Assembly (NCBI GenBank): GCA_035461385.1
Contig: DATHVI010000129.1
Coordinates: forward strand, 1-17,671
Length of the DNA: 17,671 nt
Source: DATHVI01 sp035461385
Lineage (GTDB): Bacteria; Actinomycetota; Thermoleophilia; Solirubrobacterales; 70-9
Direction of reading: 5' to 3'
Notes under the pieces: generated by a model
What the model saw: only the letters and a program-made list of their open reading frames with translations
What the model was told of the DNA's origin: nothing
Database searches by the model: none
Translations under genes and position numbers: made by a program
Shown: positions 1 to 7,975 of the stretch, in pieces
Numbering within the stretch: the stretch's first letter is position 1
Layout of the letters: each line of letters begins with the position of its first letter

Positions 1-977
1 TCGGCGCCGGGGGCGCCGAGCCGTTCTACCGCGGCGAGATCGCCGAGCGCCTCTCCGACTGGGTGCTGGAGCGCGGTGGGACCCTCGGCCGCTCCGACCT
101 CGCTGCCTACCTGCCGGCCGAACGGGCGCCGGTCAGGGCCCGCTTCCGCGAGCACGAGATCCTCACCAACCCGCCGCCCTCCTCCGGAGGGATCCTGATC
201 GCGTTCGCGCTCGACGTCCTCGACCGACTCGAAGGGACCGGCGCCGAGGACCTGGTCGGGGCGATGGAGGCGGCGCAGGCGGCCCGGACCGAGGACTTCC
301 TCGCCGGCCTTCAGGACCCCGACTTCGCCGACCGCTTCCTCGATCCGGCGAGCGTCGCCGGGTTCGCCGACCGGGTCGCCCGGCGGCAGCGCTCGGCCGA
401 GGGCCCGCTGACCCCGAGCGACCGGCTCGGCTCGACCACCCACATCACCGCGGTCGACGCGGAGCGCCGCTGCGCGAGCATCACCTGCTCGAACGGCACC
501 GGCTCGGGCCTCGTCGTCCCCGGGACCGGCGTCCACATCAACAACATGCTCGGCGAGCAGGACCTGAACCCGCACGGCTTCCACCGCCACGAGGCCGGGC
601 GCCGGATGCCCTCGATGATGTCGCCGACCGTCGTCCTCGAGGCCGGTGAGCTCGAGGCGGGCCTCGGCTCGGGCGGCTCGAACCGGATCCGCTCGGCGAT
701 CCTCCAGACCGCGATCCACCTGATCGGCGAGCGGATCCCGGTCGCCGACGCCGTCGTCGCCCCCCGCCTCCACGTCGAGGACGGGATAGTGCATGCCGAG
801 CCGGGAATCGACGACGACGCCCTCCACCGCCTCGCCGCCCGGGGCTACGAGGTCGTCCGCTGGCGCGACCGCAACGTCTTCTTCGGCGGCGTCCACGCCG
901 TCGCCCGCGACCCGGCGAGCGGCGAGCTGCGGGGCGGGGGAGACCCGAGGCGTGGCGGGGCGGTTGCAGTGGCGTAG
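1..977 (+). CDS. ggt: Gamma-glutamyltransferase, C-terminal part (5' end outside window)
   Basis: This is the end of the large subunit and the whole small subunit of a gamma-glutamyltransferase, an N-terminal-nucleophile hydrolase that transfers or hydrolyses the gamma-glutamyl group of glutathione and related compounds. The frame is open from base 3 with no start, so the gene begins upstream. Seen: GAEPFYRGEIA at the very start, NPPPSSGGI of the large subunit (about 163-195), then GSTTHITAVD. By family knowledge the first Thr of TTH (codon 435-437) is the autoprocessing site and catalytic nucleophile. Downstream are SNGTGSG, NNMLGEQDLNP and the oxyanion-type GSGGSNRIRS. The GDPRRGGAV end is typical of the family. 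Most members are exported, but the signal-peptide region is not visible here. The stop TAG lies at 975-977. Family call is secure; substrate is not determined. Confidence 0.93.
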   Translation, partial: GAGGAEPFYRGEIAERLSDWVLERGGTLGRSDLAAYLPAERAPVRARFREHEILTNPPPSSGGILIAFALDVLDRLEGTGAEDLVGAMEAAQAARTEDFLAGLQDPDFADRFLDPASVAGFADRVARRQRSAEGPLTPSDRLGSTTHITAVDAERRCASITCSNGTGSGLVVPGTGVHINNMLGEQDLNPHGFHRHEAGRRMPSMMSPTVVLEAGELEAGLGSGGSNRIRSAILQTAIHLIGERIPVADAVVAPRLHVEDGIVHAEPGIDDDALHRLAARGYEVVRWRDRNVFFGGVHAVARDPASGELRGGGDPRRGGAVAVA

Positions 978-1047
978 GGCGCTGGGACCCGCGGCGTGGG
1001 GGGTGGTTGCGGTGGCGTCGCGCGCTGCGGGTCTCGGCGGTGAGCGG
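962..1047. repeat. Imperfect 43-base direct duplication across the ggt stop codon
   Basis: Bases 962-1004 and 1005-1047 begin with near-identical sequence: 19 of the first 22 positions match, then similarity decays. The first copy contains the TAG stop of the glutamyltransferase, so the second copy looks like a duplicated gene end in the intergenic space. The strongly G-rich composition makes chance similarity possible. Confidence 0.3.
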
Positions 1048-1139
1048 GTTTGGCCGCGGCGCCGCCTGCGCGACCTGCTCGCTCACCGTTCCGGACTCGC
1101 GACGACGCCCCGACTCCGCGCCCCGCCCACTCCGCGATC

Positions 1140-1145
1140 TATCCT
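1140..1145 (+). promoter_or_regulatory. Candidate -10 element (TATCCT)
   Basis: TATCCT fits the actinobacterial TANNNT consensus and stands out in GC-rich surroundings. It ends 10 bases before the ATG at 1156, so the transcript would have almost no leader. The AGGA at 1150-1153 is too close to the ATG to be a good ribosome site, which agrees with near-leaderless translation. No clear -35 is visible 16-18 bases upstream. Confidence 0.35.
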
Positions 1146-1155
1146 CGACAGGACG

Positions 1156-2205
1156 ATGCGCGAGCTTTCGCTCCCGCCCCACTTCGATCCCGACCGGGTC
1201 GGCGAGATCTGGAAGGTGCCGTACGAGGAACGGGCGGCCGACGCGCGCGCCTGGGCCGCCGAGCGCGCGATCGGGCCGGCGGCCGGCGACTCCTTCCGGC
1301 TCTGCCTGCTCGCGGTCGACGTCCAGAACACGTTCTGCGTCCCCGGGTTCGAGCTGTTCGTCGGCGGGCGCTCCGGGACCGGCGCGGTCGACGACAACCG
1401 CCGCCTGTGCGAGTTCGTCTACCGCAACCTCGCAACGATCACCCGGATCGTCCCCAGTCTTGACACGCACCGCGCGATGCAGGTCTTCCACGCGATCTGG
1501 CTCGTCGACGCCGCTGGCAACCACCCGACCCCCTACGAGCTCGTCTCCGCGGCCGACGTCGAGTCCGGGCGCTGGCGGATGAACGTCGCCGCCGCCGAGG
1601 CGCTCGGGATCGACCGGGGCTACGCCGAGCGCCATCTCGCGACCTACACGCGACAGCTCGCCGAGGGGCGGAAGTACGACCTCACGATCTGGCCCTACCA
1701 TGCGATGCTCGGCAGCATCGGCCACGCCCTCGTGCCGGCGTTCGAGGAGGCGGCCTTCTTCCACGGCATCGCCCGCCACAGCCAGCCCGATTTCCAGGTC
1801 AAGGGCGAGAACCCGCTCACCGAGCACTACTCGATGCTCGGCCCCGAGGTCACCGAAGGACCGGACGGCGACACGATCGGCGCCCGCAACACGGCCCTGA
1901 TCGAGAAGCTGCTGACCTTCGACGCGGTCGTGATCGCGGGCCAGGCGAAGAGCCACTGCATGGCGTGGACGATCGACGACCTGCTCGAGGACGAGCGCGC
2001 GGGCACCCATCTGGCCGAGCGCACCTACCTGCTCGAGGACTGCACCTCGCCGGTGGTCGTCCCCGGGGTCGTCGACTACACCGACGACGCCGATGCGGCG
2101 TTCGAGCGCTATGCCGCAGCGGGGATGAACGTCGTCCGCTCGACCGACCCGGTCGAGGGCTGGCCCGGGATCGAGGAGCGCGCGTCGGCCGCCCCGAGGG
2201 GATAG
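1156..2205 (+). CDS. Cysteine hydrolase of the nicotinamidase/isochorismatase fold, large form
   Basis: A 349-residue protein with the isochorismatase-like hydrolase fold. Seen: AVDVQNTFCVPG with catalytic-type Asp55; SLDTH (Asp103, His105) and IWPYH (His182) as probable metal ligands; Lys216 in VKGENPLTEHYS; and Cys268 in GQAKSHCMAW. Asp, Lys and Cys form the catalytic triad of this family, which cleaves amides such as nicotinamide. It is well above the roughly 200 residues of bacterial PncA; extra length lies N-terminal (1-48) and between 115 and 175. The frame is open far upstream into ggt, but ATG 1156 follows a plausible -10 and precedes the first conserved strand. It ends 10 bases from a convergent gene. 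Nicotinamidase is the best guess; a related amidase is possible. Confidence 0.82.
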   Translation: MRELSLPPHFDPDRVGEIWKVPYEERAADARAWAAERAIGPAAGDSFRLCLLAVDVQNTFCVPGFELFVGGRSGTGAVDDNRRLCEFVYRNLATITRIVPSLDTHRAMQVFHAIWLVDAAGNHPTPYELVSAADVESGRWRMNVAAAEALGIDRGYAERHLATYTRQLAEGRKYDLTIWPYHAMLGSIGHALVPAFEEAAFFHGIARHSQPDFQVKGENPLTEHYSMLGPEVTEGPDGDTIGARNTALIEKLLTFDAVVIAGQAKSHCMAWTIDDLLEDERAGTHLAERTYLLEDCTSPVVVPGVVDYTDDADAAFERYAAAGMNVVRSTDPVEGWPGIEERASAAPRG

Positions 2206-2215
2206 CGGGACGCGC

Positions 2216-2860
2216 TCAGGCGTCGTCGGGGCCGGCGACGATCACCTTGCCGTTCATCCGCGCCCGCGCCGCTACCCGCTCGGAGCGGTTCACCGCTTCG
2301 ACGAGGGCGCGCAACGCGCGGCCGAGGACCCGCATCCGCTCGACCTCCGAGCGCAGCTCGAGCAGCCGCTGCTTGGTCTCGGCGGGAAGCTCGACCCGAG
2401 CCGCGAGGCCGTACGAGTCCTCCGCCGCGAGCTCGGACTCCTCCGGGGCCTCGCCGGAGACGCGGCGGACGAGCTCGGCGAAGGCGGCGCGCGCGATGTC
2501 GGCGGCCTTCGCGTCGGGCTCGGCGGCCACCGGCGACGGGTCGATCGGCTCGACCTCCCCGGCTGGATAGCCGGGTGCCTCGAACCGGTCGAGGACCCGG
2601 AACGGCCGCTCGCCGGCGACGACGATGTTCATCCGCCCGTCCTCGAACCGCTCGGTGATCTCGGCGACTCGCGCCTCGCAGCCGATCCGGCGGGCGCTGC
2701 CGTCGTCGTCGCGGAGGACGATGCCGAACGGCTCGCCCGACTCGAGGCAGTGCGAGATCATCCGCTTGTAGCGCTCCTCGAAGATATGGAGCGGCAGCAG
2801 CTCGCCCGGAAGCAGGGCGACCGGGAGCTCGAAGATCGGCAGCTCGAATCCCTTGGCGAT
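2216..2860 (-). CDS. LON substrate-binding-domain protein (stand-alone), 5' end unresolved
   Basis: About 214 residues resembling the N-terminal substrate-recognition domain of Lon protease without the AAA+ and protease parts. Seen: FELPIFELPVALLPGELL, then PLHIFEERYKRMI, GIVLRDD, a RIGCEARVAEI strand, MNIVVAGERPFRVL, and a helical C-terminal half with a hydrophobic, charged repeat (ETKQRLLELRSEVERMRVL). The start is a problem. The only in-frame ATG (2761) would remove the first strand and the PLHIFEERY motif. Upstream to the in-frame TAA (2872-2870) there is no ATG, GTG or TTG; only ATC at 2860 or CTG at 2842 could serve. A GTG at 2864 lies in another frame and would join correctly if one base at 2849-2852 were removed. 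The coordinate used is the ATC, as an outer estimate. The role, probably binding unfolded protein, is inferred from the family. Confidence 0.75.
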   Translation of the reverse strand: MAKGFELPIFELPVALLPGELLPLHIFEERYKRMISHCLESGEPFGIVLRDDDGSARRIGCEARVAEITERFEDGRMNIVVAGERPFRVLDRFEAPGYPAGEVEPIDPSPVAAEPDAKAADIARAAFAELVRRVSGEAPEESELAAEDSYGLAARVELPAETKQRLLELRSEVERMRVLGRALRALVEAVNRSERVAARARMNGKVIVAGPDDA

Positions 2861-2886
2861 ACACCGATCTTAGGCGGCGGGCGAGA

Positions 2887-4011
2887 ATGCATCGAGCGAT
2901 GGCCGCGAGCGAGATCGACTTCGAGGCCGAGGGCCTGCTGAAGGGCCTCCGGGGGCGTCGGCGCCGGGCGCGTCGCGAGCTGCTCGAGGAGCTCGCCGCC
3001 GACGGGTTCTCGCTCGACGAGCTTCGCCAGGCCGTCGCGGAGGACCGGCTCGCGCTGCTCCCGGTCGAGCGCGAGCTCGCCGGCGGCGGCGCCCGCTACT
3101 CCGGAAGTCAGCTCGCCGAGCTGACCGGCGTCGACCGCGCCTTCCTCGACCGTCAATGGCGGGCGCTGGGGATGGCGCTTCCCGAAGCCGACGAGCCCGC
3201 GTACACCGAGGCCGACCTCGCCGCCGGCCGGCGGATCGCGCGGCTTCTCGCCCTCGGCGTCCCCGAGGAGGGGATGATCGAGGTCTCGCGCGTGCTCGCG
3301 ATCGCGATGTCGCAGGTCGCGGCCGCGAACAGGCGGATGGTCGCCGAGGCGATGATGCGCCCCGGCGACACCGAGGCCGAGATCGCGCACCGGTTCCGCG
3401 ACGCCGCGCGAACCCTGACGCCGATGATCGACGAGGGGCTCGCCTACGTCTTCAACCTCCACCTGCGCGAGCAGCTCCGGCACGACGTCCTCGACGCGCG
3501 GCAGGCCGCTGCCGGCCGCCTCGGCCACACCGAGGTGACGGTCTGCTTCGCCGACGTCGTCGGCTTCACCCGGCTCGGCGAGAGCCTTCCGGCGGAGGAG
3601 CTGGGCGGGGTCGCCGAGCGCCTCGCCGAGCTCGCGGGCGAGGTCGCCGAGCCGCCGGTCCGGCTGGTGAAGCTGATCGGCGACGCGGCGATGCTCGTCG
3701 GCCCGGCGCGCCCGGTGCTCGACGCGGCGCTCGAGCTGATCGATCGCTCCGGGGACGACGAGGCGTTTCCATTGATGCGGGCCGGGCTCGCTCGCGGCCA
3801 GGCGCTCGAGCGCGCCGGGGACTTCTACGGCCATCCGGTCAACGTCGCCGCCCGGATGACCGAGATCGCCCGGCCTGGGAGCGTGCTCGCGACCGGCGCG
3901 GTCAAGGACGAGGCCGGGGAAGAAAGATACCGTTGGTCGTTCGCCCGCTCGCGGCGACTGAGGGGGATCGAGGGCAGCGTCGACGCCTACCGCTGCCGCC
4001 GCGCAAGCTAG
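2887..4011 (+). CDS. Class III adenylate cyclase with Rv1264-like regulatory N-terminus
   Basis: A 374-residue soluble cyclase making cAMP from ATP. Residues about 1-205 form a helical regulatory region; 70-130 (YSGSQLAELTG, then YTEADL) also resembles a MerR-type winged helix. The catalytic domain spans about 213-370. Visible catalytic residues: metal-binding Asp223 in CFADVVGF and Asp266 in KLIGDAAM; adenine-selecting Lys262 and Asp312 (GDFYGHPVN); transition-state Asn319 and Arg323. These match the residues known from mycobacterial Rv1264, whose N-terminal half is an autoinhibitory pH-responsive domain. All active-site positions are conserved, so activity is expected, probably as a homodimer. 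Start is ATG 2887 or ATG 2899. It is divergent from the LON gene and 9 bases ahead of the PLC-like gene, with which it is probably co-transcribed. Confidence 0.9.
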   Translation: MHRAMAASEIDFEAEGLLKGLRGRRRRARRELLEELAADGFSLDELRQAVAEDRLALLPVERELAGGGARYSGSQLAELTGVDRAFLDRQWRALGMALPEADEPAYTEADLAAGRRIARLLALGVPEEGMIEVSRVLAIAMSQVAAANRRMVAEAMMRPGDTEAEIAHRFRDAARTLTPMIDEGLAYVFNLHLREQLRHDVLDARQAAAGRLGHTEVTVCFADVVGFTRLGESLPAEELGGVAERLAELAGEVAEPPVRLVKLIGDAAMLVGPARPVLDAALELIDRSGDDEAFPLMRAGLARGQALERAGDFYGHPVNVAARMTEIARPGSVLATGAVKDEAGEERYRWSFARSRRLRGIEGSVDAYRCRRAS

Positions 4012-4020
4012 GGTGGCGCG

Positions 4021-6189
4021 ATGACGTCGACTCGGCGAACGGCCTCGATCGTTCTCGCCGTCGCCGGAGCCCTCTGTCTCGTCCTCGGGGGGCTGCTGCT
4101 GTACGCGCGAGTGGCCCTGTTCGAGTCCGACGCGTTCGCCGATCGGGCGGCGGAGGCGCTCGCCGACGAGCGGGTCGAGCACGCGGTCACAGCCCCGATC
4201 GTCAACGCGATCGTCGACTCCGGGCCCGCCGAGCTGATCAACGCCCAGCCGATCCTCGAGGCCGGCGTGGCCGGGGTCATCGACAGCGCCGCCTTCCGCT
4301 CGACCTTCCGCGACGCCGTTCGCCGCGCCCACTCGGCGCTGTTCGATGGCGGGGTCGAGACCGTGGTCCTCACCCTCGCCGACGCCGGGGTGATCGCGAT
4401 CGAGGCGATCCGGTCGATCTCCCCGGAGGTCGCCAGGGACATCCCGGAGGACCTCGAGCCGGAGCTGATCGAGATCGCCGACGGCACGACGCTCGAGGTC
4501 GCCGACCTGGCACACGACATTCGGCTGTTCGGGGTCGTCCTCCCGCTGCTCGGCTTCGTTCTGCTCGCGGGCTCGGTGCTCGCCGCGCCGGCGCGGCGCC
4601 CGGGCCTGGTGCGGGCGGCGGCAGCGGTCGCGGTCGGCGCCGGGATCACGATCGCCGCAGTCCTGATCGGCCGCTCCGTCGTCCTCGCCCAGTTCGACGA
4701 CGAAGCCGTCCACGACGCCGTCACCGCCGCGTGGGACGTCCTGTTCGGCGACCTGCTGATCTGGTTCGGGGCGCTCGGCGTCGGCGCCGTGATCCTCGCC
4801 GCCGCGGCCTACGCCGGTGTCCGGGAGGTGGACCCGGCAGCGCCGCTTCGCCGGGCCGGCGCGATCGCCTCCTGGCGCCCGGCTCGCCCAGCGGTCCGCC
4901 TGGCGCGAGCGGTCGGGATCCTCGCCCTCAGCCTGCTGCTCGTCATCCGCCCCGAGGTCGTCCTCCACGTCGCCGTCGTCGCGATCGGCGGCTGGGGGCT
5001 GTTCGTCGCCGTGACCGAGATCCTGCTCGTCGTCGCCCCGCCGCCCGAGCCCGTCACCGCCGGCGCCCCCCGGCGGATGGCCGGGCTGCTCGGCAGGATT
5101 CGTCCGGGGCGGGCGCTGGCCGTGCTCGGCACCGCCGCGGCGGTGGTGGCGCTCGCGGTGGTCGTCCTTGCCGGTGGCGGAGGCGAGGAGGTCGTCGAGC
5201 GCCCGGACGGGCCGGTGAGCGCCTGCAACGGGTTCGAGGCCCTCTGCGAGCGCCGGATCGACCAGGTCGCGCTCGCGGCGACCCACAACTCGATGTCCGC
5301 CGCCCGCGAGCCCGGCTGGTACCTGCCGAACCAGCGCTACGGCATCGCGCGCCAACTCGACGACGGGGTTCGCGCGCTGCTGATCGACACCCATTACGGG
5401 ATCGAGACCGACGGCGGGACGGTGGTGACCGACATCGGCCGCGAGACCGCCAGCCGCGAGGAGATCGAGGCGCAGATCGGCGCCGACGGGATCGAGCGGG
5501 TGGAGCGGATCCGCGCGCGCCTGATCGGCGACGCGGACCCGGCCGACGCCCGGCCCCACCTCTGCCACGTCTTCTGCGAGCTCGGCGCGACCGAGCTCAC
5601 CGAGGCGCTGACCGAGGTGAGGGAGTTTCTCGACACCCACCCGGACGAGTTCGTCGTCCTGTTCGTCGAGGACGTCGTCGTCCCCGAGGACGTCGAGCAG
5701 GCGTTCGAGGACAGCGGCCTGCTCCGCTACGCCTACGAGCACCGCCGCGGCGAACCGTTCCCGACCCTTCGCGAGCTGATCGAATCGGATCGGCGGGCGT
5801 TCGTCCTCGGCGAGACCCACTCGGGCGGCGCCGCCCTGCCCTGGTACCACCAGGGATTCGCGCTCGTCCAGGAGACCCCGTACACATTCCACGACGCGAC
5901 CGAGATCGCCAGCCCCGAGAGCTGCCAGCCGAATCGGGGGACGACTCACAATCCTCTGTTCCAGATCAACAACTGGATCGAGAAGATCCCCCGCTCGCCC
6001 GACCTCGCCGAGCGGGTCAACGACTACGACGTGCTCACCGGGCGCGCGCGGCTCTGCCAGCGGCGTCGCGGCCTGCTGCCGAACATCATCGCCGTCGACC
6101 ACTACGACCGGGGCGACGTGTTCGGCGTCGTCAACGCGCTCAACGAGCTCGGCCGCGCCGCCCGCCCCGACTACCGCGAGACTGGCTGA
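4021..6189 (+). CDS. Multi-pass membrane protein with C-terminal PLC-like phosphodiesterase domain
   Basis: A 722-residue protein of two halves. Hydrophobic segments at about 8-30, 169-189, 198-217, 245-266, 298-340 (probably two helices) and 365-385 make a membrane part; residues 31-165 form a soluble loop. Residues about 398-722 resemble the TIM-barrel PLC-like phosphodiesterase superfamily. His422 in LAATHNSMS is the probable general-base His, Arg451 and Asp456 lie in GVRALLIDTHYG, and His516 in HLCHVFCELG is the likely second catalytic His. The barrel also has Cys402/Cys409 and Cys515/Cys519, which could form disulfides outside the cell. The lipid or glycan substrate cannot be told from sequence. 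AGGGTGG lies just upstream of ATG 4021. The short spacing after the cyclase gene indicates one operon. Confidence 0.8.
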   Translation: MTSTRRTASIVLAVAGALCLVLGGLLLYARVALFESDAFADRAAEALADERVEHAVTAPIVNAIVDSGPAELINAQPILEAGVAGVIDSAAFRSTFRDAVRRAHSALFDGGVETVVLTLADAGVIAIEAIRSISPEVARDIPEDLEPELIEIADGTTLEVADLAHDIRLFGVVLPLLGFVLLAGSVLAAPARRPGLVRAAAAVAVGAGITIAAVLIGRSVVLAQFDDEAVHDAVTAAWDVLFGDLLIWFGALGVGAVILAAAAYAGVREVDPAAPLRRAGAIASWRPARPAVRLARAVGILALSLLLVIRPEVVLHVAVVAIGGWGLFVAVTEILLVVAPPPEPVTAGAPRRMAGLLGRIRPGRALAVLGTAAAVVALAVVVLAGGGGEEVVERPDGPVSACNGFEALCERRIDQVALAATHNSMSAAREPGWYLPNQRYGIARQLDDGVRALLIDTHYGIETDGGTVVTDIGRETASREEIEAQIGADGIERVERIRARLIGDADPADARPHLCHVFCELGATELTEALTEVREFLDTHPDEFVVLFVEDVVVPEDVEQAFEDSGLLRYAYEHRRGEPFPTLRELIESDRRAFVLGETHSGGAALPWYHQGFALVQETPYTFHDATEIASPESCQPNRGTTHNPLFQINNWIEKIPRSPDLAERVNDYDVLTGRARLCQRRRGLLPNIIAVDHYDRGDVFGVVNALNELGRAARPDYRETG

Positions 6190-6201
6190 GCAGCGGCACG
6201 A

Positions 6202-6924
6202 CTACGCCTCGGCGGGCTTGTGGATCTTCGCCTCGGCTCCATAGCGCTCGTGCGAGCGCGCGAGCTTGGCGCCGTCGTAGCGTCGCCGCGCCCATGCCGA
6301 CCCGGGCTTCGCGAGCCTGATCGCGCCGATCAGCGCCAGCGGCGAGAGGTAGATGCCGAGCACGCCCCACATCAGCTTGCCCTTCATGAAGCAGATCACG
6401 CACAGCGCCCAACCGGGGACCTGGAGCAGGACCAGCTCGATGTTCTCGAGCAGGCTCTCGCCGCCGCCGATCACGATCGGATAGCCGCCGATCAGCATGA
6501 ACCCGGTGACGATCGCGAACACGATCACCGCGTCGACTGACTGGCGTCCCTTCTCCGACCAGTAGACGTCGTCGAGGTGGAGCCAGAGCGCGAACTCGTC
6601 GAGCGTCAGCGCGGCGCCGATCCCGAACACGATCCCGGTCAACTCGAGCGGCGGCTGGACGACGACCGCGAGCACGCCGGCGACGAGCAGGAGGACGATC
6701 CCCCAGACGAGGTGGTGGATGTGGGTGTCGCCCGCCTCGAGATTGCCGAGCCACGAAAACCGCTCGGCCCGGATCGAGTGGGTGACGAACCGGGTGACGC
6801 CGAACGTGACCCCGAAGGCGACGAGCATCAACAGCAGCGGCTGGTTTCCCTCGTCGATGACGACCTCGCGGTAGGTCGAGCCGAGGCTGGCGAGCGCGAG
6901 CGCGGGCTCCACGGGGGGATTCAA
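6202..6924 (-). CDS. Conserved six-helix integral membrane protein, function unknown
   Basis: A 240-residue protein with hydrophobic segments at about 29-49, 70-90, 95-114, 130-152, 161-180 and 184-204, followed by a basic cytoplasmic-type tail. Conserved-looking polar residues sit at the ends of or inside helices: His68, His70 and His71 in GDTHIHHLVWG, Asp109/Glu110 in LTLDEFALWL and Asp118/Asp119 in LDDVYWSEKG. Such a His/Asp/Glu set could bind a metal, but I do not recognise a named family. The start used is TTG 6924; GTG 6912 is an in-frame alternative and neither has a clear ribosome site. It lies downstream of the methyltransferase on the same strand (42 bases apart) and converges with the PLC-like gene, 12 bases away. 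Confidence 0.7.
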   Translation of the reverse strand: MNPPVEPALALASLGSTYREVVIDEGNQPLLLMLVAFGVTFGVTRFVTHSIRAERFSWLGNLEAGDTHIHHLVWGIVLLLVAGVLAVVVQPPLELTGIVFGIGAALTLDEFALWLHLDDVYWSEKGRQSVDAVIVFAIVTGFMLIGGYPIVIGGGESLLENIELVLLQVPGWALCVICFMKGKLMWGVLGIYLSPLALIGAIRLAKPGSAWARRRYDGAKLARSHERYGAEAKIHKPAEA

Positions 6925-6966
6925 TCGCAGCCGTGCGGACGGTGGCCGCGCGCGCCCTTGCCGAGG

Positions 6967-7893
6967 TTACGCGCCGCCGCCCGGGGCCCTGCCGCTGAGG
7001 ACGAGGTTGTAGAACAGCGCCGGGGGAAGGCGGGGCTCGAGGACGGCGGCGTCGAGCCGCTGCAGCGCGATGTAAGAGCGGAAGGCGAACGTGCGCCAGC
7101 GGCGGGGCACCCGGTCGGGCTCGGCGCTGCCCTCGAGCGTGCGCAGGAGCCAGCCGTACGCGTTGGCGAGCAGCTCCTCGCCCCGCACCCGCACCGCCTC
7201 GAGCCCGGCCCGGGCGGCGGCGGCGCGGAGCTCGCCGGGGGCGAAGGCGTGGACGTCGACCTCGGACTCGAGCTCGTGGCCGCCGCCGCCGTTGCCGTCG
7301 TGCCCCCGCCCCGGGCCCGCTCCGACGAGCAGTCGCCAGGCCGGTGCGACGAGCGCCCCGCCGCGCTTCGGCAGCGTCGCGAGCCGGTCGCCGTAGCGTG
7401 AGGGCTCGCCGCAGAAGGCGATCGTCCCGCCCGGGCGCAGGACGCGGCGGAACTCGGCGAACGCGCGATCGAGGTCCGGGATGTGATGGAGGACCGCGTG
7501 CCCGAAGACGAGGTCGAAGCTCGCGTCGGTGAACGGGAGCTCCTCGGCCTCGGCTTCGGCGGTCGTGACGTCGAGCCCGAGGCGGCCGGCGGTCTCGGCG
7601 AGCATCGAGAGCATCCCCGGCGAGATGTCGGAGGCGGTCGCGCGCTCGACGAGCCCGCGCTGGAGCAGGTTGAGCGAGAAGTAGCCGGTGCCGGCGCCGA
7701 TCTCGAGCGCGTCGTCGAACCGCGACTCCGGCTCCGAGCCGAGCGCCTTGATCAGCTTCGAGCGCACCTGACGCTGGCCGGTCGGGCCGAAGTCGATCCC
7801 CCACTTGGCGTCGTAGGAGGAGGCGGCGGCGTCGTGGTAGCGCGTGTTCGCGTCCTTGATCTCGGCCGCGGTGGCGGTCGGGGAGGCGGGCAT
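6967..7893 (-). CDS. Class I SAM-dependent methyltransferase (Methyltransf_11/UbiE-like)
   Basis: A 308-residue Rossmann-fold methyltransferase. Seen: motif I ALEIGAGTGYF (about 62-72), the acidic end of strand 2 in ATASDISPGML (Asp89), AEELPFTDASFDLVFGHAVLHH as motif II/post-II (about 117-137), and RRVLRPGGTIAFCGEP as motif III. The roughly 110-residue C-terminal extension has a Gly-rich linker (about 191-199) and ends in LPPALFYNLVLSGRAP. The substrate is unknown. ATG 7893 is well placed before the first helix. It is divergent from another methyltransferase gene, with an 82-base shared promoter region, and sits beside the glucan-type cluster, so a role in methylating a glucan or lipid is conceivable but unproven. 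Confidence 0.86.
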   Translation of the reverse strand: MPASPTATAAEIKDANTRYHDAAASSYDAKWGIDFGPTGQRQVRSKLIKALGSEPESRFDDALEIGAGTGYFSLNLLQRGLVERATASDISPGMLSMLAETAGRLGLDVTTAEAEAEELPFTDASFDLVFGHAVLHHIPDLDRAFAEFRRVLRPGGTIAFCGEPSRYGDRLATLPKRGGALVAPAWRLLVGAGPGRGHDGNGGGGHELESEVDVHAFAPGELRAAAARAGLEAVRVRGEELLANAYGWLLRTLEGSAEPDRVPRRWRTFAFRSYIALQRLDAAVLEPRLPPALFYNLVLSGRAPGGGA

Positions 7894-7962
7894 CGCCCGG
7901 GAACCTTAGTGCCGCTCCTCGCGTGGCGAGCCGCCTCCGACGCCGGCCGAGTCCGGCTGCTC

Positions 7963-7968
7963 TACGGT
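7963..7968 (+). promoter_or_regulatory. Candidate -10 (TACGGT) for a leaderless transcript
   Basis: TACGGT fits TANNNT and ends exactly 7 bases before the GTG at 7976. This is the spacing expected if transcription starts on the first base of the start codon, as in many actinobacterial leaderless mRNAs. No Shine-Dalgarno sequence is seen before this GTG, which supports the idea. No good -35 is visible. Confidence 0.35.
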
Positions 7969-7975
7969 CACGCTC

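Noticed and set aside
2758..6102. A very long open frame on the minus strand (1114 codons) opposite the cyclase and PLC-like genes
   Set aside because: It is Arg/Asp/Gly/Pro-rich with no motifs and is the expected antisense shadow of high-GC genes; the opposite strand has clear catalytic motifs.
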